A program made the position numbers and the translations under genes. 64,000 nucleotides of DNA from Ardenticatenaceae bacterium (GTDB taxonomy: Bacteria > Chloroflexota > Anaerolineae > Promineifilales > Promineifilaceae), in assembly GCA_020634565.1 (NCBI GenBank), contig JACKBN010000011.1, forward strand, positions 124,001 through 188,000. The letters are read 5' to 3'. The notes beneath the pieces are model-generated. The model ran no database searches, was not told the DNA's origin, and was given only the letters and a program-made list of their open reading frames with translations. Positions 18,051-26,378 of this stretch are shown one piece after another (position 1 is the first letter of the stretch; every line of letters begins with the position of its first letter).

Positions 18051-18095
18051 AAAAAACGCCCCTCGGGTAAAGCAATTTGCTTTCCCAAGAGGCGT
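18051..18095 (-). promoter_or_regulatory. Attenuator-like terminator in the amt leader
   Basis: On the minus strand ACGCCTCTTGGG pairs in full (with two G-U pairs) with CCCGAGGGGCGT, with a further palindromic AAAGCAA/TTGCTTT inside, followed by TTTTTTG. It lies between the promoter and ATG 17975. The 5' arm overlaps a short GGC-CGTGAC-GCC hairpin (18091-18102), the counterpart of the one in the glnN leader. Confidence 0.8.
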
Positions 18096-18124
18096 CACGG
18101 CCAAAATTGATTCGATTTGCATCA

Positions 18125-18153
18125 ACTCTACTGGTCAATCCGCTTCACGTCAA
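18125..18153 (-). promoter_or_regulatory. Candidate amt promoter (TTGACG-17-TAGAGT)
   Basis: Minus-strand TTGACG (18153-18148) and TAGAGT (18130-18125) spaced by 17 bases, about 30 bases before the attenuator. The -35 box is identical to that of glnN. Confidence 0.5.
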
Positions 18154-18364
18154 TCGGGATTTTACCGGAAAAATAACTGAAAGATTTTTCCTGGCGGTTG
18201 TTGATACTGTACAAAATGCAGTTTGGTAATTTACATAAAGCGAGAAGGATGTGGCTTTTTGCTTAACATAACCCGTTTGTCTGCGTCAAAATTCACAAAT
18301 CGCCTAATCTTTTTTGGCTCAATCTTGTACAAACTTACCGATCACAGGAGATGCAATGATTTTG

Positions 18365-18499
18365 TATACTTTTCTTACCCACATTTAATCGAAGCAAACC
18401 ACTACAAAAAAATGAAGGTTCGGGAAGGCCTTCAAGTAGTGACAAACCCAAAAGACTGAACCCGAATTTCATTGCAGTCAATCCATGCAATGATTTTTC
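18365..18499 (+). promoter_or_regulatory. gltB leader: -10 box, antiterminator-like stem and terminator hairpin
   Basis: A TATACT at 18365-18370 may be the -10 box. Downstream, AATGAAGGTTCGGG (18411-18424) can pair with CCCGAATTTCATT (18461-18473). A terminator CATTGCA (18470-18476)/TGCAATG (18485-18491) followed by ATTTTTCTT competes, since the two structures share bases 18470-18473. This is the layout of an attenuator roughly 140 bases before the start. A further hairpin GTGCTG-AACAA-CAGCAC lies near 18600. Confidence 0.55.
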
Positions 18500-18640
18500 T
18501 TAAATGAGATTTTTTAGCCCACACGCTGCCGTGTTGGGCATTTGGCGTCTTTACTTCCATACCAACAGTAAGGAATGGCCCTTTTACAAATGAAAAGCCG
18601 TGCTGAACAACAGCACGCACGCCGATGAGGAGAGGAAATT

Positions 18641-21600
18641 ATGAAAAAGGTTCAGTCATCACAGGCACCAGCAGACATGGGCAAGGTCGATTTAACGGAG
18701 GCTGACCAGCGCCCCCTGACTGGATTTCCCCACAAGCAAGGCATGTACGATCCCCAGTTTGAGCGGGATGCGTGCGGGATGGGTTTTGTGGTAGATGTGC
18801 AGGGACGGCCGTCTCACGACATCATTCAGCAAGGACTCACCGTTTTATGCCGCCTCACTCATCGCGGTGCCCAAGGTGCCGAAGCCACCACCGGCGACGG
18901 CGCGGGCATCATGCTTCAGATTCCCCATCAATTTTTTCAACAACAAACAGAACAACTAGGTTTTACACTGCCCCAGCCGGGTGAATACGGCGTGGGGATG
19001 CTTTTCCTGCCGCACGATGATGCGCTGCGACAGCAGTGCCAACAGGCGTTGGCGCGCATTATCGCCGAAGAGGGACAGCAGCTTTTGGGCTGGCGTACCG
19101 TCCCGACCTGTAACACGAGCCTGGGGGAAACGGCCGTTGCTGGGGAGCCATTTATCAGCCAACTGTTTATTCAAAAGCAATATTTAAGCCAAACCGATGA
19201 TTTAGCCTGGGAGCGCAAGCTATTTATCATTCGTCGCCGGGCTGAAAAAGAAATTGCCCCGCTGGTAGGGGATGAAACCTTCTACATCCCCAGCCTGTCC
19301 GGGCGTACCGTTGTGTACAAAGGCATGCTCCTCTCCGAGCAGCTGCAAGATTATTATCCCGACCTCAGCGATCCGGCTATGGTTTCTGCCCTGGTGCTGG
19401 TGCATTCTCGCTTTAGCACCAATACCTTCCCCAACTGGAAGCGGGCGCACCCCTACCGCACCGTCATTCACAATGGCGAAATCAACACCATTCGCGGCAA
19501 TGTCAACTGGTTTAAAGCCCGCGAAGCTCTTTTTGCTACCCATCTATTTGAGGATGAACTAGACAAAGTGCTGCCCATCGTCGATGAAGACGGCAGCGAC
19601 ACCGGCATGCTGGACAACGCCCTGGAGTTCCTGGTGCTGTCTGGCCGCTCGCTGCCCCACGCCGTCATGATGATGATTCCCGAGCCATGGGACAAACATG
19701 CCCGCATGTCGCCTGAAAAGCGTGCTTTTTATGAATACCACAGCCACCTCATGGAGCCGTGGGACGGCCCCGCCTCGATTGGCTTTAGCGATGGCACGGT
19801 GGTTGGTGCCGTGCTGGACCGCAATGGGTTACGGCCGTCTCGCTACATCGCCACCAAAGATGGCTTGGTTGTTATGGCTTCCGAAGTGGGCGTACTGGAG
19901 ATCGATCCAGCGAATGTGGCTTACAAAGGCCGCCTGGAGCCGGGTCGGATGCTGCTGGTAGACACCAGCCTGGGCCGCATCGTGGGGGATGAAGAACTGA
20001 AAAAGCAGATTGCCACGGAACGGCCGTACCAACAATGGCTCGATGAAAATCGTTTGCGGCTGGCTGATTTACCCTCCTTTGCCAACCTGGAACAGTCCGA
20101 AACCGACGTGCATCTGCACACCGAAGATGCCGTTTTGCAGCACCAAAAAGCGTTTGGCTACACCTTTGAAGATTTACGCATGATCATCGCCCCTATGGCC
20201 CGTGACGGCAAAGAAGCGCTCGGCTCGATGGGCGACGACACGCCATTGGCTGTGCTGTCTGACAAGCCGCAGCCGCTGTACAACTATTTCAAACAGCTTT
20301 TTGCCCAGGTTACCAACCCGCCGCTGGACGCCATTCGCGAAGAGCTGGTCACCAGCACCGAAACGTTGCTGGGCAGCGAAGCCAACCTGCTCGACCCGCA
20401 GGCCGCCAGCTGCCGCCAGATCAGCCTGCCGCATCCGCTTCTTACGGATGAGGAGCTGGTCCGGCTCAAGCACGTACAGGCCGCGGGTTTCAACGCGCAC
20501 ACCCTGTCCATCCTCTACGATGTGGACGACGGTGGCGATGGTTTGGAAACGGCCCTGGAACGTCTCTTCCGCCAGGCTGACGATGCGATTAGCCAGGGAG
20601 CCAACCTGCTGATTTTGTCCGATTTGGGCTTGAGCCAGAGCAGTGCCGGGATTCCCGCGCTGCTGGCGACGGCTGGGTTGCACCACCATCTCATCCGCCA
20701 GGGCACGCGCACCCAGGTAAGCCTGGTTGTCGAGTCGGGCGAGCCGCGCGAGGTGCATCATTTTGCCGTGCTATTGGGCTACGGCGCTGACGCCATTAAC
20801 CCATATCTCGCCTTCGCTACGCTGCGCGATCTTATCCACAAGCAGCTGTTGGTGGATGTGCCGTACCACGAAGCAGAGAAGAAGTACATCAAAGCCGTCG
20901 TCAACGGCGTGGTGAAAATTTTGTCCAAGATGGGCATCTCCACCATCCAAAGTTACCGTGGCGCGCAAATTTTTGAGGCGCTGGGGCTGCACAGCGATCT
21001 GGTAGCCAAATATTTCACCGGCACGCCCAGCCGCATTCAGGGATCGGACATTCACTTGGTGGCCAAAGAGGTGCAGATGCGGCACGAGCAGGCGTTCCCC
21101 AAACGGCCGTCTGGTCACAACAGCAGCAGCGCCCTCCCCGCCGGTGGTAAATACCAGTACCGCGAAGAAGGTGAGTACCATCTGTTCAACCCGGCCACGG
21201 TGCATCGTTTGCAGCACGCCGTGCGCACCAACGATTACGAAACCTACAAAAAATATGCCGCCGACGTCAACGACCGGTCACACCAGTTTGCTACGCTGCG
21301 CGGGCTGCTCAAGCTAAAGAAAGCCCGCCAGCCCGTGCCGCTGGACGAAGTAGAATCCATAGAATCGATCTGCCGGCGCTTCAAAACTGGCGCGATGTCC
21401 TACGGTTCAATTAGCAAGGAAGCGCACGAAGCATTAGCCATTGCCATGAACCGCATCGGGGGCAAGAGCAACACGGGCGAGGGCGGCGAAGATCCGGCTC
21501 GCTATATCCCTGACAAAAACGGCGATTCCCGTAACAGCGCGATTAAACAGGTGGCGAGCGGCCGTTTTGGCGTGACCAGCCAATACCTCACCGAAGCGCA

Positions 21601-23341
21601 GGAAATCCAGATCAAAATGGCGCAGGGCGCCAAGCCCGGTGAGGGTGGTCAGCTGCCTGGTCCCAAGGTGTACCCGTGGATTGCTCGTGTGCGCCACTCC
21701 ACCCCCGGCGTGGGGCTTATCTCCCCGCCGCCGCACCACGACATCTACTCCATCGAGGATTTGGCGCAGCTGATTTTTGACCTGAAAAATGCCAATCCCG
21801 CCGCGCGTATCAACGTGAAGCTGGTGTCTGAAGTAGGCGTGGGCACCATTGCCGCGGGTGTGGCCAAAGGCCATGCCGACGTCATTCTCATCAGCGGGCA
21901 CGATGGCGGTACTGGCGCATCGCCGCAGACCAGCATCAAGCACGCGGGTTTGCCGTGGGAGCTAGGCGTAGCCGAAACGCATCAAACGCTGCTGCTCAAT
22001 GGCCTGCGCGACCGGGTCGTTGTGGAAACCGACGGTCAGCTCAAAACGGGTCGCGATGTGATCATGGCGGCTTTGCTCGGTGCTGAAGAGTACGGTTTTG
22101 CCACGGCACCGCTGGTGACGTTGGGCTGCATCATGATGCGTGTTTGCCACATCAACACCTGCCCGGTGGGCATCGCCACGCAGAATCCGGAGCTGCGCAA
22201 GAAATTTGCGGGCGATCCGCAGCATGTGGTGAACTTCATGCGCTTCATCGCTCAGGACATGCGCGAAATCATGGCCGAGATGGGCTTCCGCAGCATCGAC
22301 GAGATGGTGGGCCGCACCGACCGCCTGGAAGTGAGCGAAGCGATTAACCATTGGAAATTGCAGGGCATCGACCTGACGCCGGTGCTGTATCGTCCGAACA
22401 AGGCGGAAAATGTGGGGCATCTGCTGGCAAACGGCCGTAAACGCCCCCAAGAACACGGTTTGGAAACCACCTTTGACCAAACCATGCTGCTCGATTACTG
22501 TCGCGCCGCTCTGGAGAAAGGTGAGCGAGTCACCGGCGAGTTTGCCATCGGCAACGAAAACCGTACCCTGGGCACCATGCTGGGCAGCGCGATTACGCGC
22601 CAGCACGGCATGCGGACGCTGGCTGAAGATACCGTGCATCTAAAATTCAACGGCTCGGCCGGACAAAGCTTTGGTGCGTTTATCCCGCAAGGGCTGACGC
22701 TGGAATTGGCGGGCGACGCCAACGATTACCTGGGCAAGGGATTGTCCGGCGGTAAGCTGGTGGTGTATCCGCCTAAAGAAGCAACCTTCCCGGCCGAGCA
22801 GAACATCATCATTGGCAACGTGGCGCTGTATGGGTCCACGGGCGGCACGGCGTACATTCGCGGCATGGCGGGTGAGCGTTTTGCGGTGCGGAACTCTGGG
22901 GCAACGGCCGTTGTGGAAGGCGTCGGCGATCATGGCTGTGAATACATGACGGGTGGCCGCGTGGTGATTCTGGGCCGTACCGGGCGCAACTTTGCCGCGG
23001 GCATGTCTGGTGGTGTGGCGTACGTGTTGGATTGGGACGGCCGTTTCCATGAACGTTGCAATCTGGAAATGGTAGACCTGGAGCCGGTGAGCAGCCAGGC
23101 CGATATGGACGAGCTGGAAGCGATGATCTTTGCCCACGCGCAGGCCACGCACAGCGACCTGGCCTGGAAGATTTTGTGCATGTGGGACAACGTGGTGCGC
23201 CACTTTGTGAAGGTAATGCCGCGCGACTACAAGCTAATGCTGCAAGCGTTCAATCAGGTTCGCCGCGATAGTGACCTGACGGGCGACGACTTGGCGATGG
23301 AAGCATTCCAGGTGCGCCAGCGGCAGCTTGTCAAAATGTAA
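18641..23341 (+). CDS. gltB: Glutamate synthase, large (alpha) subunit
   Basis: A 1566-residue ferredoxin/NADPH-type GOGAT large subunit, making two glutamates from glutamine and 2-oxoglutarate. The Ntn glutaminase begins at Cys45 (ERDACGMGF), so a 44-residue propeptide is expected. The central domain follows, then the FMN/synthase domain with ISGHDGGTGASPQTSIKHAG and the 3Fe-4S cluster in GCIMMRVCHINTCPVG (C-x5-C-x4-C). The C-terminal GXGXG beta-helix has repeated GGxxV turns. RBS GAGGAGAGG precedes ATG 18641. It is followed 83 bases later by gltD. Confidence 0.97.
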   Translation: MKKVQSSQAPADMGKVDLTEADQRPLTGFPHKQGMYDPQFERDACGMGFVVDVQGRPSHDIIQQGLTVLCRLTHRGAQGAEATTGDGAGIMLQIPHQFFQQQTEQLGFTLPQPGEYGVGMLFLPHDDALRQQCQQALARIIAEEGQQLLGWRTVPTCNTSLGETAVAGEPFISQLFIQKQYLSQTDDLAWERKLFIIRRRAEKEIAPLVGDETFYIPSLSGRTVVYKGMLLSEQLQDYYPDLSDPAMVSALVLVHSRFSTNTFPNWKRAHPYRTVIHNGEINTIRGNVNWFKAREALFATHLFEDELDKVLPIVDEDGSDTGMLDNALEFLVLSGRSLPHAVMMMIPEPWDKHARMSPEKRAFYEYHSHLMEPWDGPASIGFSDGTVVGAVLDRNGLRPSRYIATKDGLVVMASEVGVLEIDPANVAYKGRLEPGRMLLVDTSLGRIVGDEELKKQIATERPYQQWLDENRLRLADLPSFANLEQSETDVHLHTEDAVLQHQKAFGYTFEDLRMIIAPMARDGKEALGSMGDDTPLAVLSDKPQPLYNYFKQLFAQVTNPPLDAIREELVTSTETLLGSEANLLDPQAASCRQISLPHPLLTDEELVRLKHVQAAGFNAHTLSILYDVDDGGDGLETALERLFRQADDAISQGANLLILSDLGLSQSSAGIPALLATAGLHHHLIRQGTRTQVSLVVESGEPREVHHFAVLLGYGADAINPYLAFATLRDLIHKQLLVDVPYHEAEKKYIKAVVNGVVKILSKMGISTIQSYRGAQIFEALGLHSDLVAKYFTGTPSRIQGSDIHLVAKEVQMRHEQAFPKRPSGHNSSSALPAGGKYQYREEGEYHLFNPATVHRLQHAVRTNDYETYKKYAADVNDRSHQFATLRGLLKLKKARQPVPLDEVESIESICRRFKTGAMSYGSISKEAHEALAIAMNRIGGKSNTGEGGEDPARYIPDKNGDSRNSAIKQVASGRFGVTSQYLTEAQEIQIKMAQGAKPGEGGQLPGPKVYPWIARVRHSTPGVGLISPPPHHDIYSIEDLAQLIFDLKNANPAARINVKLVSEVGVGTIAAGVAKGHADVILISGHDGGTGASPQTSIKHAGLPWELGVAETHQTLLLNGLRDRVVVETDGQLKTGRDVIMAALLGAEEYGFATAPLVTLGCIMMRVCHINTCPVGIATQNPELRKKFAGDPQHVVNFMRFIAQDMREIMAEMGFRSIDEMVGRTDRLEVSEAINHWKLQGIDLTPVLYRPNKAENVGHLLANGRKRPQEHGLETTFDQTMLLDYCRAALEKGERVTGEFAIGNENRTLGTMLGSAITRQHGMRTLAEDTVHLKFNGSAGQSFGAFIPQGLTLELAGDANDYLGKGLSGGKLVVYPPKEATFPAEQNIIIGNVALYGSTGGTAYIRGMAGERFAVRNSGATAVVEGVGDHGCEYMTGGRVVILGRTGRNFAAGMSGGVAYVLDWDGRFHERCNLEMVDLEPVSSQADMDELEAMIFAHAQATHSDLAWKILCMWDNVVRHFVKVMPRDYKLMLQAFNQVRRDSDLTGDDLAMEAFQVRQRQLVKM

Positions 23342-23347
23342 TTAAAT

Positions 23348-23410
23348 GATCAGGTGCTCAAGGGTTCACGTAAAAACCTGGACACCTGATCCCTTGCACA
23401 CTTGCACACC
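23348..23410. repeat. Small inverted/tandem repeat between gltB and gltD
   Basis: GATCAGGTG (23348-23356) is repeated inverted as CACCTGATC (23383-23391), and CTTGCACA is repeated twice in tandem just after. It belongs with the short-word hairpin elements elsewhere in the window and sits in the gltB-gltD spacer. Confidence 0.6.
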
Positions 23411-23423
23411 CCCGGAGGGGATC

Positions 23424-24956
23424 ATGGCCAAGCCAACAGGATTTTTAGAGTTTAAACGCGAGGCGGCGGGCGAACGGCCGTACACCGAGCGCATTCACGA
23501 TTGGGAGCCGATTCATCTGCATTTGCCGGAAGAGCGGCTGAACCAGCAGGCGGCGCGCTGCATGGACTGCGGCATTCCGTTTTGTCACAAAGGCAACATC
23601 CTCAACGGCATGACCTCCGGTTGCCCGATCAACAATCTCATTCCCGAGTGGAACGATTTGGTGTACCGCGGGCTATGGCGCGAGGCGTACGAGCGACTCA
23701 GCCGCACCAACAACTTCCCGGAGTTCACCGGGCTGGTGTGCCCTGCGCCGTGTGAAGCCGCCTGCACCTTGGGCATCCACGACCCGGCGGTGACAATTAA
23801 GCAGATTGAGTTTGCCATCATCGAGCGCGCTTATGAAGAGGGCTGGGTGAAACCCAACGCACCTTCTCATCGCTCTGGCAAAACCGTGGCCGTGATTGGC
23901 TCTGGCCCGTCTGGGTTGGCAGCGGCGGACCAGCTAAACAAGGCGGGGCACAGCGTTACCGTTTATGAGCGGGCGGACCGCATCGGCGGGCTGCTGATGT
24001 ATGGCATTCCCAACATGAAGCTGGACAAGAAGTTGGTGCAGCGCCGCATCGATTTGCTGGCTGAAGCGGGCGTTCAGTTTGTAACAAACACAGAGATCGG
24101 TCGAGATATTTCGGCAGCCGAATTGCAAGAGCAGTTCGACGCCGTGGTGATTTGCACCGGGGCGACCCAGCCCAATAATCTGCCGGTGCCTGGACGGGAG
24201 CTGAACGGCATCCACTTTGCCATGGAATTTTTGCACGGCAATACGAAGGCGTTATTAGATGGAGAATTGGAGGGGGAGATTGGAGATCGGAGATTGGAGA
24301 TTAACGGTTCCAATCTCCAATCTCCAATTAACCAATCTCCCATTCTTGCTACGGGTAAAGACGTGGTCGTCATTGGCGGCGGCGACACGGGGACGGACTG
24401 CGTGGCGACCTCACTGCGGCACGGCTGCGACAGCCTGGTGCAGTTCGAGATTATGGACCAGCCGCCGCTGGAGCGTGCGGCCAATAATCCGTGGCCACAG
24501 TGGCCGCGCATCTACAAGATGGATTACGGCCAGGAAGAAGCCGCGGCCGTTTATGGCGAAGATCCGCGCGAATATGGCATCATGACCAAGCGGTTCATCG
24601 GCGACGAGCAGGGCAACTTACAGGCGCTGGAGACAGTGAATGTGCGCTGGCTCCCGGCGGAAGACGGCGGGCGGCCCAAGCTGGAAGAAGTTCCCGGCAC
24701 GGAGCAAACCTGGGCGGCGCAGCTGGTGCTGCTGGCGCTGGGTTTCCGCGGCCCGGAGCAGTCGCTGGCGCAGCAGTTTGGCGTGGAAACTGGCCCTCGC
24801 ACGAACATTGAAGCGGAATACGGCCGTTTCACCACCAACGTCCCCGGTATTTTTGCCGCAGGGGATGCCCGACGCGGGCAAAGTTTGGTTGTGTGGGCGA
24901 TTAATGAGGGAAGAGGGGTGGGAACGGCCGTTTATTTGTCACTCGCCACAAAATAA
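23424..24956 (+). CDS. gltD: Glutamate synthase, small (beta) subunit
   Basis: A 510-residue NAD(P)H-dependent subunit that passes electrons to GltB. The N-terminal Fe-S region has CMDCGIPFCHKG, SGCPINN and CPAPCEAACTLG; the FAD site is GSGPSGLAAADQL near 155, and the NADPH site is GGGDTGTDCVATS. ATG 23424 is chosen because CGGAGGGG lies just upstream. Residues about 280-306 (GELEGEIGDRRLEI ... NQSPI) are not part of the family: they are encoded by a heptamer hairpin inserted in frame just before the second nucleotide-binding fold, a loop position. The 3' end overlaps the dead RAYT gene by 25 bases. Confidence 0.95.
   Translation: MAKPTGFLEFKREAAGERPYTERIHDWEPIHLHLPEERLNQQAARCMDCGIPFCHKGNILNGMTSGCPINNLIPEWNDLVYRGLWREAYERLSRTNNFPEFTGLVCPAPCEAACTLGIHDPAVTIKQIEFAIIERAYEEGWVKPNAPSHRSGKTVAVIGSGPSGLAAADQLNKAGHSVTVYERADRIGGLLMYGIPNMKLDKKLVQRRIDLLAEAGVQFVTNTEIGRDISAAELQEQFDAVVICTGATQPNNLPVPGRELNGIHFAMEFLHGNTKALLDGELEGEIGDRRLEINGSNLQSPINQSPILATGKDVVVIGGGDTGTDCVATSLRHGCDSLVQFEIMDQPPLERAANNPWPQWPRIYKMDYGQEEAAAVYGEDPREYGIMTKRFIGDEQGNLQALETVNVRWLPAEDGGRPKLEEVPGTEQTWAAQLVLLALGFRGPEQSLAQQFGVETGPRTNIEAEYGRFTTNVPGIFAAGDARRGQSLVVWAINEGRGVGTAVYLSLATK
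24261..24341. repeat. In-frame heptamer hairpin within gltD (GGAGATT words)
   Basis: GGAGATT, GGAGATC, GGAGATT, GGAGATT run in tandem, then the complementary AATCTCC words three times, giving a hairpin about 80 bases long that keeps the reading frame. Confidence 0.88.
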
Positions 24957-25468
24957 TCATCCTCTGTCCAGTTGGCGGGGTTGTTGTGGATGTATTGCTG
25001 TACGGCCGTTAAATGACGCTCGTTGCGGATGATTTGCTCATAATAATTGCGCTGCCAGATGGGGCTGGCGTCGTTTTTGCGGAAGCGACGATATCGCTTC
25101 GTGACCTTTGCTTTGAATTGCCCGATGATGGCGCCCAACGAATCCGATTGCAGCGTGGGGGCGACCCGCCGGGTCGCCCCTACAACTGAGGTTTCATTCA
25201 AGAAAATGACCATGACGCCATGCAGATGATTAGGCATGACCACAAAGGCATCGAGGTAGATATTGGGGCGGATAACGGCCGTTTTCTACCATTCCGCATA
25301 AACCAACTGCCCCAATAAAGACAACTGCATCTTGCCTGCAACAATTTTGCCAAACAGCGGCTGCCGTTTGTAAGTACAAATGGCGACAAAATAGGCGCCA
25401 GCCAACGTGTAGTCGTATCCTTTCAGCCGGATTGATTGACGATGGTGTTTGTGGGGATCTTATGGCAC
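24932..25468 (-). pseudogene. REP-associated tyrosine transposase (RAYT, Y1/HUH), inactivated
   Basis: The frame from GTG 25468 (AGGAGG upstream) to the stop at 24932 is 179 codons, the normal RAYT length. It reads DPHKHHRQSIRLKGYDYTLAG, then VVMPNHLHGVMV with the HUH metal-binding motif, and NYYEQIIRNERH with the catalytic Tyr. Two stops break it: TAA at codon 3 (25460-25462) and TAG at codon 61 (25286-25288, W-stop-K where relatives have a sense codon). TAG and TAA end other genes here, so recoding is unlikely. A GTAG-type palindrome at 25155-25183 is inserted in frame (GATRRVAPT). A remnant frame from 25243 keeps HUH and Tyr but lacks the first strand. Confidence 0.85.
25155..25183. repeat. 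REP-like palindrome (GTAG/CTAC type) inside the RAYT pseudogene
   Basis: GTGGGGGCGACCCG, one central base, CGGGTCGCCCCTAC: 13 of 14 arm positions pair. The right end is CTAC; the left end would be GTAG but for one change. Confidence 0.85.
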
Positions 25469-25526
25469 GTTTTCCTCCTGTTGATGGGAAAATATTATCA
25501 TGATCCCTTCGTCGGGGCGATAGAGA

Positions 25527-25554
25527 GTGAGGGCGACCCGATAGATCACCCCTA
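25527..25554. repeat. Degenerate REP-like palindrome
   Basis: A decayed copy of the same palindrome, GTGAGGGCGACC on the left and GATCACCCCTAC on the right, about 8 of 12 positions pairing. It lies just upstream of the RAYT pseudogene. Confidence 0.5.
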
Positions 25555-25667
25555 CTGGATGTTGGTGGCTGGTGGATAAACGACTTTTTGTCAGAAAAAC
25601 GGCCGTTCCACCGTTTTTTGTTTATTGATTGGCTGTTCCCCCTATCAAATAACCATTTTTTCGTTAC

Positions 25668-25892
25668 TTGTTGGCAAAACCACATACCGATCCAACGTTC
25701 GATTCGTTGTTTGCGGCTCTGCCAACAGGCAAAGTAGGCCCAATTGCCTACTGGATCAGCCAGCCCACACCGTTTGGAACGTTCATTTGCCAGGTTGTGG
25801 CTCGGAAACCTGTTAATTTAACGCCATTTGCCTATGGGATCAGCCAACAAGTGACGTTTTTTGCGTCATTTGGTATGTGGTTTTGCCAGCAA
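25668..25892. mobile_element. MITE-like element with 21-bp terminal inverted repeats
   Basis: TTGTTGGCAAAACCACATACC (21 bases, given as two halves TTGTTGGCAAA and ACCACATACC) at 25668-25688 reappears inverted at 25872-25892 with one mismatch. The 183-base interior holds two related segments, CCTACTGGATCAGCCAG and CCTATGGGATCAGCCAA. No transposase is encoded. A 103-codon frame crosses it but looks accidental. No target-site duplication could be confirmed by eye. Confidence 0.5.
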
Positions 25893-26022
25893 GCTGCATG
25901 TGCAGGACCAAACGCCTATCTGGCAAACGGCCGTTACAGCTCAACTGATTCTTGCCAAAATAAATTTTGCGAACTATAAGTGCGGGGTAAGTTGATTTAG
26001 TAGGCCAAGAGGAGATGCTCTA

Positions 26023-26331
26023 TTGCAAGGTAAATTGGAGGCGTACTGGGAACAGGGTTGGGAAGGGCGCATTGCCTTTGCTTTTCAGGCCGATGGGGCC
26101 ACGATGCCCTACTTCCTCAAAAACGGGGATCAGTTAACCATCTATGCGGAGGACGGGACGGCCGTTTGGTCCGGTACCATTCAGTGGGTGCGTCGTCGTT
26201 TTTGGGAGCGTCACCAACTGGATGCAGGCATCTGGGCCACCCACAAGCAGCGGGGTGTGGCCTACGGGCAGTGGCTGGCCTGGTTTTGGCAGAAGCCAGC
26301 CCTAAAAGCCAGCCTGGAAATAGCAGAATGA
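26023..26331 (+). CDS. Small hypothetical protein
   Basis: A 102-residue protein starting at TTG 26023, with GAGGAG eight bases upstream. It is rich in Trp (VWSGTIQWVRRRFWERHQLDAG ... GQWLAWFWQKP). I do not recognise a family; the first half (ATMPYFLKNGDQLTIYAEDGTAVWSG) reads like a small beta-barrel. It stands alone after the repeat-rich region and converges with the GT39-like gene. Confidence 0.55.
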   Translation: MQGKLEAYWEQGWEGRIAFAFQADGATMPYFLKNGDQLTIYAEDGTAVWSGTIQWVRRRFWERHQLDAGIWATHKQRGVAYGQWLAWFWQKPALKASLEIAE

Positions 26332-26378
26332 AGCTGCCTAACTTTCCCTGAATAGCCAAAGAGCAAATTTAAACCAGC

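Noticed and set aside
8646..18102. glnA-type glutamine riboswitch in the glnN or amt leaders
   Set aside because: The conserved glutamine-riboswitch core words were not found; the structures seen are terminator hairpins with a shared GC word instead.
24932..25468. RAYT stop codons as recoding (suppression) sites
   Set aside because: TAG and TAA end several intact genes in this window, and two unrelated stops in one transposase are better explained by decay.
25668..25979. A 103-codon plus-strand frame in the MITE-like element
   Set aside because: It begins in one terminal inverted repeat and reads through the other; the product is low in charge, repetitive and unlike any known protein.
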